A program made the position numbers and the translations under genes. Source: Dichetophora obliterata (taxonomy: Eukaryota > Arthropoda > Insecta > Diptera > Sciomyzidae). From it: a stretch of 64,000 nt of DNA. The notes beneath the pieces are model-generated. The model saw only the letters and a list, made by a program, of their open reading frames with translations, did no database searches and was not told where the DNA came from. The stretch is taken from NCBI GenBank assembly GCA_963920525.1, contig OY986440.1, forward strand, positions 14,141,225 to 14,205,224, given 5' to 3'. Of this stretch, positions 33,478 through 43,446 are shown in pieces (positions within the stretch are counted from its first letter, which is position 1; each line of letters starts with the position of its first letter).

Positions 33478-34679
33478 CAATTATTTACTTCAAATAAAGT
33501 ATTAAAAAGTAAAGTATTTAAAAGTTCTAAAAGCTATTAAAAATCTCAAATTTGGGTTGTATGAGTGGTGCCATGCCCCCTTTCCCAACGCCCATAAAAT
33601 TTTATCAGTAAAACAGCACGTGTAAATTGTGGTCCAATACCGAATTCCGAGGCTGTGTGAATTATAACGCAAAAGCTATTCAAAATCTCAAATTCGGGTT
33701 GTTTGGGACTAAAACCTGCGCATGTGTACGAATAACCAATTTGGAAAGTTTTATCGCGATCGGATGAACGGTGTAAAAATGTATTCAGGACACACAAACA
33801 AACAAACAAACAAACCAACCAACAAATGTACATACATTCATTTTCAATCGACTTCAAAAAGGAGGAGGTCTTCAAGTTGGTTGTTTTTTTTTAAATGTAT
33901 GTACATCGATAACTCCTAAAGGACTTGCCCGAATGCCGCAATTTATTGTCAACAGATAGACAATAGACGCGGAGGTGCCCGTCTCAAAAAGTGAGTGGTA
34001 TTCGACACAGGGGCGTGGCAAAATAAAAAACTCTGTATATCGAATAATATTAAAACTAGAGTACTGACATTTAGTACAATTATTTACTTCAAATAAAGTA
34101 TTAAAAAGTAAAGTATTTAAAAGTTCTAAAAGCTATTAAAAATCTCAAATTTGGGTTGTATGAGTGGTGCCATGCCCCCTTTCCCAACGCCCATAAAATT
34201 TTATCAGTAAAACAGCACGTGTAAATTGTGGTTCAATACCGAATTCCGAGGCTGTGCGAATTATAACGCAAAAGCTATTCAAAATCTCAAATTCGGGTTG
34301 TTTGGGACTAAAACCTGCGCATGAGTACGAATAACCAATTTGGAAAGTTTCATCGCGATCGGATGAACGGTGTAAAAATGTATTCAGGACACACAAACAA
34401 ACAAACAAACAAACCAACCAACAAATGTACATACATTCATTTTCAATCGACTTCAGAAAGGAGGAGGTCTTCAAGTTGGTTGTTTTTTTTTTAAATGTAT
34501 GTACATCGATAACTCCTAAAGGACTTGCCCGAATGCCGCAATTTATTGTCAACAGATAGACAATAGACGCGGAGGTGCCCGTCTCAAAAAGTGAGCGGTA
34601 TTTGACACAGGGGCGTGGCAAAATAAAAAACTCTGTATATCGAATAATATTAAAAAACTAGAGTACTGACATTTAGTAC
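33478..34679. repeat. Tandem duplication of a 600-bp unit
   Basis: Two consecutive copies (about 33478-34076 and 34077-34679) differ at only a few bases. Each contains the GCCATGCCCCCTTTCCCAAC box, AACAAACAAACAAACCAACC, and GGGGCGTGGCAAAATAAAAA. Reading frames on the minus strand (about 110-158 codons) duplicate with the unit and are not genes. Confidence 0.85.
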
Positions 34680-35045
34680 AGGAATAGGCACAATTATTAA
34701 AAAGTATCTTCAAAAAGTAGACGTTATTCGAATAAGGGCGTGGCAATATAAGAAAAATACTGTATCTCAGTTAATATTAACACTAGGGTACTGGAAATCG
34801 GTACAGGGGTTTGAACAATTATTACAAATTACGGTCAATAAAGTAAAGTGGGCGTTATTTGACAAAGGCGTGGCAGTATTAGAAAAACGCCGTAACTCGA
34901 ATAATACTGAAATTAGGTTCAGGGGTAGGCATAATTATAAAAAATTTACGGTCAAGAAAGTGGACGTTATTGGACAAAAGGGCGTGGCAATATAAGAAAA
35001 ATACTGTTTCTCAGTTAACACTAGGTTGACACTAGGGTACGAAAA
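34620..35045. repeat. Decayed ~130-bp modules with GGGCGTGGCA
   Basis: Three or four diverged modules follow the duplication. Each has GGCGTGGCA, TATAAGAAAAATACTGT or AAAAACGCCGTAACTC, an ACTAGGGTAC-type block and GGTACAGGGGT. They look like older copies of the right half of the 600-bp unit. Confidence 0.65.
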
Positions 35046-35438
35046 ATCGGTACAAGTATGGGAAAAATTGTTATCATAATCTCTAAAAAGGAACAAATTA
35101 AAACTCTTTAACACCAAAAAAGAACCAACTTCAAAACCACTACAAAGTAAAAAATAATTTTAAATAACTCTTCACTTTAATTCTTGGTCAAATTTGATGA
35201 TTTATTTGATTATTATTGAATTGGAAATCTCATTAGTATAATTTTTTCTATTTTGCATTTTATCATAAGTATATTAATTTCTCCATGAATAAAAAACCTT
35301 TTTGGCGCTTATATAATCAAACTTTTATAAAATAAGCGCTCCGGCTTTAAAGGTTTTATATTCATTGAGAAATTAATAATACAATAATAGATAATAATAC
35401 AAAATAGAAAAGAAATTATAATAAGATTTCCAACTAAA

Positions 35439-36894
35439 TCTAATATATATAAAAATTAATGTTTGCTTGTTTGTTTGTTTGTTCGTTCGCTTTGCGCTGC
35501 AATACCGTTCATCCGATTGCGATAAAACTTTGTCAACTTAGTGTTTGCACTCACGTGAATAATATAGATATATTTAAAATTTGCCACACCCCCTTTTACC
35601 GCCCACAAATCAATAAAAATGCTATATTTAAGACAGTTTTTGTCGTCGGTTTAAGAAAAAAATTACCCACCCCCTTTTACCGACCACAAATATATAAAAA
35701 ATTCGCGATATCAAATTGCTTTGGAGTTATGGGTCGCACAGCCTCGAAATTTGATATCCAAACACAATTTACACATGTCGTTCCACTGATGACATTTTAT
35801 GGGAGTTAAACAAGGGGGAGTGGAACCTCCGATACAACCAAAACTTGAGATATCGAATAGTTTTGGAGTTGCAGGTCACACAGCATCGGACTTCAGTATT
35901 CGACATCAATTTATGCATGCGGTTTCATTAATAACATTTTATGGGCGTTGGAAACGGTAGAGTTTCACCTCCCCCCTTACAACCAAAACTTGTGCTATCG
36001 AATAGCTTTGAAGTTATAGGTCGCACAGCATCGAAATTCAGCATTCGACCTCAATTTACACATGCAAAGGAGCAGGCCTGTAGCCAGAACAAGAAGACAG
36101 AGGGGGCAGGCATGAATCTTGGGGGGAAATTTTTTTGTTTTTTCATTTAAATAAAATAAAACAAATTTTTTAACGTGTGAAATGAATACATTACACATAT
36201 TTATTAAAAAACGGTTAATTTTATAATATTTACATGGATATGCAGAGATTTTTATACATGAGATTAATACAAAAAAATAATGTAAAAATTAATTCAGGAC
36301 TTTGTAATAAAATAACGGTAAAAATACAAGATTTATTTAAAGTGCTCCTTTAAATTTTTGCTAGAATTATGATTTGCAGTTTTTTCTCATTTTTTTTTTA
36401 AATTAATAAACATCCATCATGCATAAAAAAAAATTTAAAAATTAAAAACATATCAATGAATTATATATTCTTTTTGTACCTGCATCAAAGTGGTGCACAA
36501 CGTGCTTTTCATTTCTAGAAAAATCCTATGGATGCGGGTTAAAAAATTATTAAGATTCAAATCTTATTTTTCGGTAGCAAATGTTGGCGACCCAGTAGAA
36601 ATTTGGAAAATTGTAACAATTTGTCTGAAATATTTTTTTAAACAAATTTCAAATACATATTCAAGTCACGAATAAGGTGAATATGTATATTTTCTGTTAT
36701 TTTAAACTAAACTAATTTTAAAGCAATAAACAAATATATCAACAAAATGCATATTAATTATTCATTCAAAGTTTTTCATTGTCTGATTTGGCCTGGGGGG
36801 CAAACGGTTGTAGTAGGAGGCATTGCCTCCCTTTAACCCCCCTGGCTACAGGTCTGCAAGGGAACGTGGCAGCAACGCGCCGGGTTTCAGCTAG
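35439..36894 (+). mobile_element. Non-autonomous Helitron with a hAT inside
   Basis: It begins TCTAATATATATAAAAATTA, preceded by A, and ends GCGCCGGGTTTCAGCTAG, followed by T: the A/TC...CTRR/T rule. A small GC hairpin precedes the 3' end. A second CAGCTAG end lies 20 bp further (36911-36914). The interior holds three or four diverged ~140-bp modules (CACACCCCCTTTTACCGCCC; GGTCGCACAGC; ATTTACACATG) and no Rep/helicase. An inserted TIR element occupies 36073-36856. Confidence 0.7.
36073..36856. mobile_element. hAT-like insertion inside the Helitron
   Basis: Termini CAGGCCTGTAGCCAG and CTGGCTACAGGTCTG are inverted (14 of 15). The flanks CAAAGGAG (36065-36072) and CAAGGGAA (36857-36864) agree in 6 of 8 bases, a likely 8-bp duplication. 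The interior is AT-rich and non-coding. Confidence 0.6.
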
Positions 36895-37404
36895 TATTAT
36901 ATTTATACAGCTAGTATTATTATACATAAATAAATTATCAAATTTGACCAAGAATTAATGTGAAAAGTAATTTAAAATTATTTTTTACTCTGTAGTGGTT
37001 TTGAAGTTGGTGTTTTTTTTTTGTTAAAAAGTTTTTTATATATATAGATATACTAGAGGGCCCGACAGACGTTGTCCTGCTGCAGTTCCTGCTGAATGAG
37101 TTTGTGATCCTTTTGTGAACTTGTGAGAAGCTTGGAAGTGTCTAAGCAAATAGCCATTCGAGCAACACATGCCAGACGTTTCCTTTTGAAACTTTAATGC
37201 ATAACGATCAAAACCTTATCTGGTCTGATATATGGCATTTTACTTGATTTATGGGCGGTAAAAGTCGGCTCGGTAGCATTTATATGTTTGGTGACCGCAA
37301 CGTTGACCCAAAGAACCTACATATAAAGTTTCACAAAAATTTAAACACTTTTTGAATTCAATTGAATTATTTGTACTTTTGAATAATTTTTATTTTTAAT
37401 GGTA

Positions 37405-37452
37405 AGACCAAATCTTGTTTGTATAAGACGCATGCCTTGGTTCTTTGATCTA
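37405..37452 (+). mobile_element. tRNA-derived SINE, 3' hairpin fragment (copy 4)
   Basis: AAGACCAAATCTTGTTTGTA through GGTTCTTTGATCTATAAAAA matches only the 3' hairpin and tail of the SINE. It is a very short copy whose start coincides with the hairpin. Confidence 0.7.
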
Positions 37453-37669
37453 TAAAAAAAAATTAAAAAAATGGAACTAATAGTATTTTGAATCCTTTTT
37501 TCACGAAATGTAAAGAGGTTAAGGGAACCTCTTTACGTATTGGATGTATGATATGTTAAAATATAAATGGCATGTTTTTATTACGACTGGAAAAAAATTA
37601 CGATTTGAAAAAGGTAAAATAAAAACTTTTTATTGCAATTCGACATTGTAAGCATAAGATGTAAGATGT

Positions 37670-38310
37670 ATGTATGAATATATGGTCATGCCATGTCATA
37701 TCAATTCTATGCTTTGTGGTATACCACGCTCTTCGTTTTGCTGACCGGTGAGTAAATAAAGATTAATGCTCCCTAACACGCAAACATACCACACATGATT
37801 GACCTTGCAAGAATCATGGGGATTTGAGAATAAAAATACTTTCAAAGATTGGACTTGTGATTTATGAATTGTCATGGTGAATGCGAGGCGAACTGGAAAT
37901 TAAATGCGTTTGCACTCGAAAAGTTAATCGGTTGAAATCAGTAGAATTCTCAAAATAAGCACTTCTCCACCCTTGAATTTGCCTTCAAGTTGCTTGAATT
38001 ACATTATTCTTGAGTTGCTTCACGACTCAGTCTTGTTCTATTGCACAGTTTTGGTTTTTGTGGTTCCGCAGAATGATGATAACAGAACCAAATCGTAAAA
38101 TATGTGGTGGTTATCCTGGCAAATCCAATGAATTCAGGAACTCCGTTTGATAATTGGTTGCTTCGTCCGGATTAGTCACACAATCAACCGATTTAAGCGA
38201 ATGTGATAGTCCAGCAATTGCATTTTGCATTACGAAATTAAAATCATCGACATCCTTTTTTTCGCTGCAGAAATCGCCAGTCGTGGTTGACATTCGAGTC
38301 TTTTCAAAAA
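37670..38310 (-). pseudogene. Helitron helicase, C-terminal part, degraded
   Basis: Helitron Rep/helicase unwinds DNA during rolling-circle transposition. On the minus strand the blocks are TNYQTEFLNSLDLPG (38150s), ILRFGSVIIILRNHKNQNCA (about 38050-38100), and FPVRLAFTMTIHKSQ (about 37860-37905), followed by SLKVFLFSNPHD. The FP.RLAFAMTI.KSQGQ block is the last SF1/Pif1 helicase motif; here the G after Q is Val. Stops and frame changes separate the blocks. Confidence 0.78.
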
Positions 38311-38368
38311 CTGTCAAAAAATTCTAAACTGCTCATAAATCTAATACCGGCATTACAAAATCTTTATA

Positions 38369-38676
38369 CACTCAGAGAAAAAACAGAGAGATTAACAGTC
38401 AAAACTGTTAAATCCCATCCAACAGATGAGTTTTTTCAAATTAACAGTCTGGACTGTCTGATAAAAGAACTATTTTACTCAACTCCTAACTGAATTTTCT
38501 TTTCTTTTATGTGAGTATGTATTAATATCAGCCATCCTAGTGCAGAACAATTAAAAATTCAAATGAGAATTGAGTAAAACAGTTATTTTATCAACAGTCC
38601 AGACTGTTAATTTCAAAAACTCATCTGTTGGATGGGATTTAACAGTTTAACTGTTTTGTGGTTTCTTTTCTGAGTG
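38369..38676. mobile_element. 308-bp MITE with ~130-bp inverted arms
   Basis: The ends CACTCAGAGAAAA and TTTTCTGAGTG are flanked by TA on both sides (38367-38368; 38677-38678). Arms share CTGTTAAATCCCATCCAACA, GATGAGTTTTT and AACAGTCTGGACTGT in inverted form. Around 45 bp of loop holds no ORF. TA targets fit a Tc1/mariner-mobilised element. Confidence 0.85.
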
Positions 38677-38906
38677 TACGAAGTTGTGGTTCTTGCTAAA
38701 GAGAAAACGTTCGTGGCAAAGCCTCGGACCACTGTGGCTTGCTAGTATGTAATAAGAGTATAATTTGATTAATTCCTAATTAAAGCCTATACACATAAAT
38801 CAGGTGCTACTATATCGTTGAGGAGACTATTACGCTCTTGTTTACGCTCTTTCGCATTTTATTTGAGCATGTCTCTCGTTCAAGTATGTGTTTTTGCCTG
38901 TAGCCA

Positions 38907-39125
38907 TGGTAGAACTAGTAAAGGTATATGCATTTCAGACTGCTCTCTTTTTCTCATAGCCAGAATTGTCAAACTCAAGCATTTTGCTATTCTTGCCTAT
39001 TTTCGCTTTCTTATAGCATTCTCATCGTTTTCATATTTTGTATGAGCTGTCAACTTCGTTTTGACAGTTGCGGCTGTCTCCCTCTCCGAAATGCATATAC
39101 CTTCTCTAATTCTGCCATGCCTGTA
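38907..39125. repeat. Imperfect foldback (GGTATATGCATTTC arms)
   Basis: The left has GCCTGTAGCCATGGTAGAAC and GGTATATGCATTTC. The right has the inverse (GAAATGCATATACCTTCTCT and ATGCCTGTAGC). Arms are about 40 bp and the spacer about 130 bp. Confidence 0.6.
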
Positions 39126-40020
39126 GCGCAAGCAGTGGGCTGAAAAATAGAACGTACAGGCAACTTTGCTCACCCCTACCATAGAAGATAGGATTTCCGT
39201 CAAATGATTCAGAGGCCACAAGTTTGACTCGGCGTACGATCAGGAATATATTTTAAACAAATTTAAGAACATCTGTCGATTTTATCTTTTCATTTTTTGC
39301 GATTTTCATTCACGCAAACCATCAAAACGGGGTGTAAGAAGAATCATCGCTTCAATAAAAAATAAAAAAACTAAGCAATTTATCACAAACATATACGTAA
39401 AGAGCTTTTTGCAACGCTGTTGTTATGAAATAAACTGATGAAATTTTTATGTTTTCAAACAACTCGAATGAACAACATTTTTTTAACAATCAGCCCTAAT
39501 TTGACAGCAGCAAATATTAAAAATTTAAAAGATTAATTTTCTAGCCATGTTTTACGCCTTGTCGTGCCGCCAGCAGCCAACAAACGCTTACCTGCTCCAC
39601 AACTGAGCAAAACATTTAGTGCTGCTGCTGCTGCTGCGGGAATGGTGCAACGCTCCTGATAAACAGTAGCCGTCGCTTTGGTGTCAAATTTCGGTATTTA
39701 AAATATCAGCGCTGCACAACGCATATTTTATTAATTCGCTCTTTGGAAAAAAAGGAACCCATATCAAATACTTTGTTCATATCATTTAACCATGGCTCAA
39801 TTCATGCCAACATGCGTTGGCATGCGTTATTAACGCTATGTCGCGTTAAAAGCTGTTCAAGAGACAGTCTGTTTTGTACTTTCGACTTGAGTTTATGCCT
39901 TGATTCTTTTCAAGAGAGTCCTAAATTAACTTTGGATGAGGCTAACTAATGAATATCGGCCCTATTTCTAAGTGCCATCCATCAGTGACAGCAGATAGTT
40001 CAAGAAGAAAAAAAAAATCA
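39126..40020. other. Spacer with a CTG run, no gene
   Basis: (CTG)5-6 lies at 39621-39638 within a less AT-rich patch (39545-39720). A 68-codon frame at 39743 shows no domain. No gene or transposon end is recognised. Confidence 0.35.
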
Positions 40021-40931
40021 AATCTAGAGTAATAAAACTCATTTTCTGTTTGTTTGACCTTTATACAAATCTAAACGGCTAGACGGATTTCGCTCAAACT
40101 TGGTATATATATTGAGTGCATTCCAGATAAAATTGTTACATTCTTAGTTTTGGACACACCGTCTCTGTTTTTTTCGACCAACGCTAATTTTGTTGTTGTA
40201 ATACTATTTTGAAACGAATTTTTTTACCGTTTAATTTAAAAAAAGTTTGCTATTTTGACAAAAAACATTCACATATAGTCAAAATTGTAAAAATTTTCAG
40301 TACAACGACTTTTTCTGAAAACATCGTTACCTAAGAATGAGAAAAAAGGATATGAAAATCAAAGTTTGGTCTTTCGATGCAAATATCTCCGCTGTCCATT
40401 ATTATATTTCATTCAAATATTTTTTTTTTTGAAAAGTTACAAAAATAGGTTGAACTGTACCGTTCGTTAAGTCAGTGTAACTATGTCTTATGGTTATGTC
40501 CAAAAAGGTCCTAAATATTGACTTTTACTCAAAAAATGACTCAAAAATTGTTGCTGTTGTAAAACTGAAATCAATTAAAAATTGCACATCTGGCTACCTT
40601 TCTGATGACATAGCATTTATTTGCAAAAATTTTTCCAGCTAAGCGCAAAAATTATTTTACTGTTTTTGTCATCAAAACAATAAGGGACCCCTTTTGATTT
40701 TTTTCGCGAAAATTTTATTTTCCAAAATATTGTTTTTATATTTTTTACAAAAAAGTCAAGTCTCAAAAATAATTTAGGTGGAAAAATTACCCCAATATCT
40801 CTTTCCAATCAAAAGTTATGGCTAAAAATCTTATTTTTCATACTATTAACTATCTTTAGTAATGAAACTCATTTTCTGTTTGTTTGGCCTTTATACAACT
40901 CTAAACGGCTCAACGGATTTCTCTAAAACTA
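40021..40931. repeat. Dispersed repeat with a short direct repeat at its edges
   Basis: AACTCATTTTCTGTTTGTTT and ACGGCT(A/C)(G/A)ACGGATTTC occur at 40037-40095 and again at 40866-40922. Between them, about 40260-40860 matches 47470-47990 (for example TCTTTCGATGCAAATATCTC and CCGCTGTCCATTA). No ORF with a domain is present. Confidence 0.65.
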
Positions 40932-41406
40932 CACAGAGCCAAAAACCAAAACATAAAATCAATAAGACCACCTTATTGAGCCATTTTATAAGGCTTTCTT
41001 ATTAATACTACCAAATAATAAGAACTTTCCATAGAGAAATCTTTTTAATTCCATAGAGAATATCTTATTAAAAATTTAAAACTACATACTATCAAATATT
41101 TTTTAATAAGATTTCTTATTAAACGAATGAAACGATGTGGTAATCTTATTAATACTTTACTTTAATAAGAAAATCTTTTTTCACTCTCCAAACTTTAAGA
41201 AGAGACCACCTTAAATTAATAAGAAAATCTTTTTGATCTGCTTTTATAAAATTTTCTTATTAAAAACCCTTTTAAGAAGGTAATAAAGGTGAAAATACTA
41301 CGTATTCCTTGCTTTAGCTTTCAGTCGTAATGGTGAAGTGAATTCGTGAAGTTTATGCGCATTTTATGGATTTAATTTATTTAAAGTAAAATAAAAATAT
41401 GTGATA

Positions 41407-41637
41407 ATGGATAATGATACTTAAGCTCCCGAACTTGTTTTCGACGAGGCTGAAATTCTGGAAACTCAAGCCATATTTCAGTCGTGGGGCTTAAGTGACT
41501 CAATTTCAACTGTACTTAAAATTTATGGAGTAAACTCGAAGGAGGTTCTTCAAAAAATGGAAATTGAGGATGTTGCCACTTTCTTTGAAGGCCTCGACAA
41601 GGCCGGGTATTTTGGTGACAAAGTCATATTTTGTTAA
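41407..41637 (+). pseudogene. SAM-like ORF carried by the CACAG transposon
   Basis: After MDNDT there is a TAA, probably from CAA. The frame is then open to 41635: PELVFDEAEILETQ, FQSWGLSDSISTVLKIYGV, SKEVLQKMEIEDVATFF and KAGYFGDKVIF. The W-L...L...G...L..M...D......G..G pattern fits a SAM-type five-helix fold, usually a protein-protein or RNA-binding module. A possible one-base slip at 41632 would continue to KLKKLIDATT. It may be a transposon-specific protein or a captured host exon. No other domain is attached. Confidence 0.5.
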
Positions 41638-41722
41638 GTTAAAAAAACTAATTGATGCAACAACTTTGAATTTATATTTTTGCTTTTTGTGAAATTATAT
41701 TTCAGCAGATGTATTTTATATA

Positions 41723-43055
41723 CAAAGTGTGTTTTTTATAGAGTGATACAAGTTTAAATCATAGTAAAACATAGTGATATATTTTTAATATCAATGAAAC
41801 GGACTTTATTGGATAGAAAATTGGATGAAATGGATGATTATTGGATGAAATGACATTAATGTTTAAATATGATTTTTGCCATGTGGCCGCCACGGCTGGC
41901 GCGTACAAGGCGCAATCTGGAACACTAATTTTCACAAACTTTTCGCAGCATTTGCGGCCGTATCTCGCCGATAGCTTTTCGAATGTTGATTTCCAGGTGT
42001 TCAATTGTTTGTTGTTTATCGACGTAGACAAGTGACTTTACATAACCGCAAAGGAAATAATCCAATAGGATTAAATTACACGATCTTGGGGGCCAATTAA
42101 TTGGGCCATTTCGTGAAATTATTTTTTCGTCAAAAGTTTCCTTGAGTAAATCAATTGTAGCGCCCGCTGTGTGGCATGTGGCTTCGTCCTGTTGAAACCA
42201 CATATCAGCAAGATTAATGCCAGCTAATTGAGGTTCAAAAAAACTTCGAATCATGTTCCTATACCGTTCACCATTGACAGTAACATTCTGACCATCATCG
42301 TTTTTGAAGACATATGGGCCAATGACTCCGCCAGCCCATAAAGTGCACCAAACAGTAATTTTCTGTGGATGTAATGGTGTTTCGACAAAAGCTTGTGGAT
42401 TCTCTTTACTCCAAATACGACAATTCTGTTTATTTACGTACCCATTCAACCAAAAATGGGCTTCATCAGAAAATAAAATTTTCCATGGAAATTCAAAATC
42501 AATATCAATTTGTGCTTCAGCCCATTCGCCGAATTGGCGGCGCATACGATGGTCATTTGGCTTTAATTCCTGCACAAGTTGAGTTTTGAAAGGTTTTAAG
42601 CCAAGATATTTTCGTAAAATCTTCCATAAAGTGGAAGGACACAACTCTAGTTTGCTGAGAACGGCGACGAATTGATTGATTAGCATCATCTTCGATGCTT
42701 TCCTGTACAGCGGCTACAGATTCTTCAGTGCGCACTGTTCGGCGTCTCACGGGATGCACATTATCAGTAACAGTAAATGTGGTCCGAAAACGATCTATTG
42801 TTCTTCGAATTAGCAGCTCTGAAGGACGATTGTGTATGCCATAAAATGGACGAATTGCACGATAAGTTAGACGAACAGAACCATTATTTTGATTAAAAAT
42901 TTCCACACTTTGCACGCGTTGCTCTGGTGTAAGTCAATCATAATGAAATGTCGAAGCAAACTAAACAAAAAGCAACTATCAGCTGTTAAATGGGTGGTCA
43001 AATAAAGCAGTGATGCCAACTCAAAGTTGTACCACTCTATAAAAAACACCCGTTA
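41723..43055 (-). mobile_element. DD41D (rosa-type) mariner, inactive
   Basis: The inverted ends share GTGTTTTTTATAGAGTG and TACAA blocks and are flanked by TA (41721-41722; 43056-43057). It is 1333 bp long, the standard mariner size. The transposase is on the minus strand in several frames. It lies wholly inside the CACAG transposon and so is younger than it. Confidence 0.85.
41925..42940 (-). pseudogene. Mariner transposase, DD41D type
   Basis: The N-terminus (about 42915) has SVRLTYRAIRPFYGIHNRPS and a basic middle (HPVRRRTVRTEESVA). After a frame change the catalytic part reads KILFSDEAHFWLNGYVNKQN with the first Asp, WFQQDEATCHTAGATIDLL with the second Asp, then WPPRSCNLILLDYFLCGYVK. 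The Asp in LLDYF lies 41 residues after the second Asp, the spacing of the rosa subfamily. Pro-Trp positions are altered (LCGY for LWGY; SCN for SCD). Two frame breaks (near 42680 and 42915) and substitutions make it inactive. Confidence 0.85.
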
Positions 43056-43446
43056 TATATATACACAAATTTTATTTCCTAATAAATTGTAATAAACCAT
43101 CAAAATGTCTTTTTATTTAATATTACAGGCAATTAAAAGTATATTTCTATGTAAAAGGTTAATAAGATTCCGTTTTGATTTAAAAATATTTTCTTATTAA
43201 AATTTAAAAAGAAATCCTATTAAATCAATAAGATGTCCTTATTAAATTTCCAAAATAAATCTTATTAAATCCGTAAGATTTCTTCTTAAAAACCAAGAAG
43301 TTTTGATAAGATTTTTTATTGTTTTTAAAAGTGTTCTTATAAAAAACAATAAAATTCTTCTTAAAATTATGTGGTTTGGCTAACAAAAAAAGCACATAGT
43401 TTTAATAAGATTTTCTTCTATTTTATTAGGTTGTTTTGGCTCTGTG

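Larger units (their letters stand above)
35105..37033. mobile_element. Foldback element interrupted by a Helitron
   Basis: The outer arms carry CCAACTTCAAAACCACTACA (left about 35126) and its inverse (right about 37000), continuing through AATTCTTGGTCAAATTTGAT. An inner palindrome spans 35215-35432 (GGAAATCT ... GCGCTTATATAATC ... GATTTCC). The right arm is cut at 35438 and continues after 36894 with TATTATAC and AAATTATCAAATTTGACC, so the Helitron landed in it. It has no ORF of its own. Confidence 0.75.
37053..38760 (-). mobile_element. Helitron remnant with helicase sequence
   Basis: The 3' end on the minus strand is GTCTGTCGGGCCCTCTAG followed by T (37053). Helicase coding remnants lie upstream on the same strand (37670-38310). 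Later insertions are a SINE tail (37405-37450) and a TA-flanked MITE (38369-38676). The 5' end and Rep domain are not seen. Confidence 0.65.
40932..43446. mobile_element. CACAG-ended DNA transposon with subterminal arrays
   Basis: Perfect 13-bp inverted ends, CACAGAGCCAAAA (left) and TTTTGGCTCTGTG (right). Both subterminal regions (40960-41290 and 43160-43440) are packed with variants of TTAATAAGATTTTCTTATTAA in both orientations, a likely transposase-binding array. It inserted into a copy of the repeat seen intact at 40075-40140. The target duplication (2-3 bp) could not be resolved. Inside are a SAM-like ORF (41407) and a DD41D mariner (41723-43055). The CACAG tip recalls CACTA-type elements, but no transposase is present. 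Confidence 0.75.

Noticed and set aside
33546..34621. Minus-strand frames of 109 and 158 codons with repeated hydrophobic stretch
   Set aside because: They are copies of each other because the 600-bp DNA unit is duplicated. The hydrophobic part comes from the AAACAAACAAAC run.
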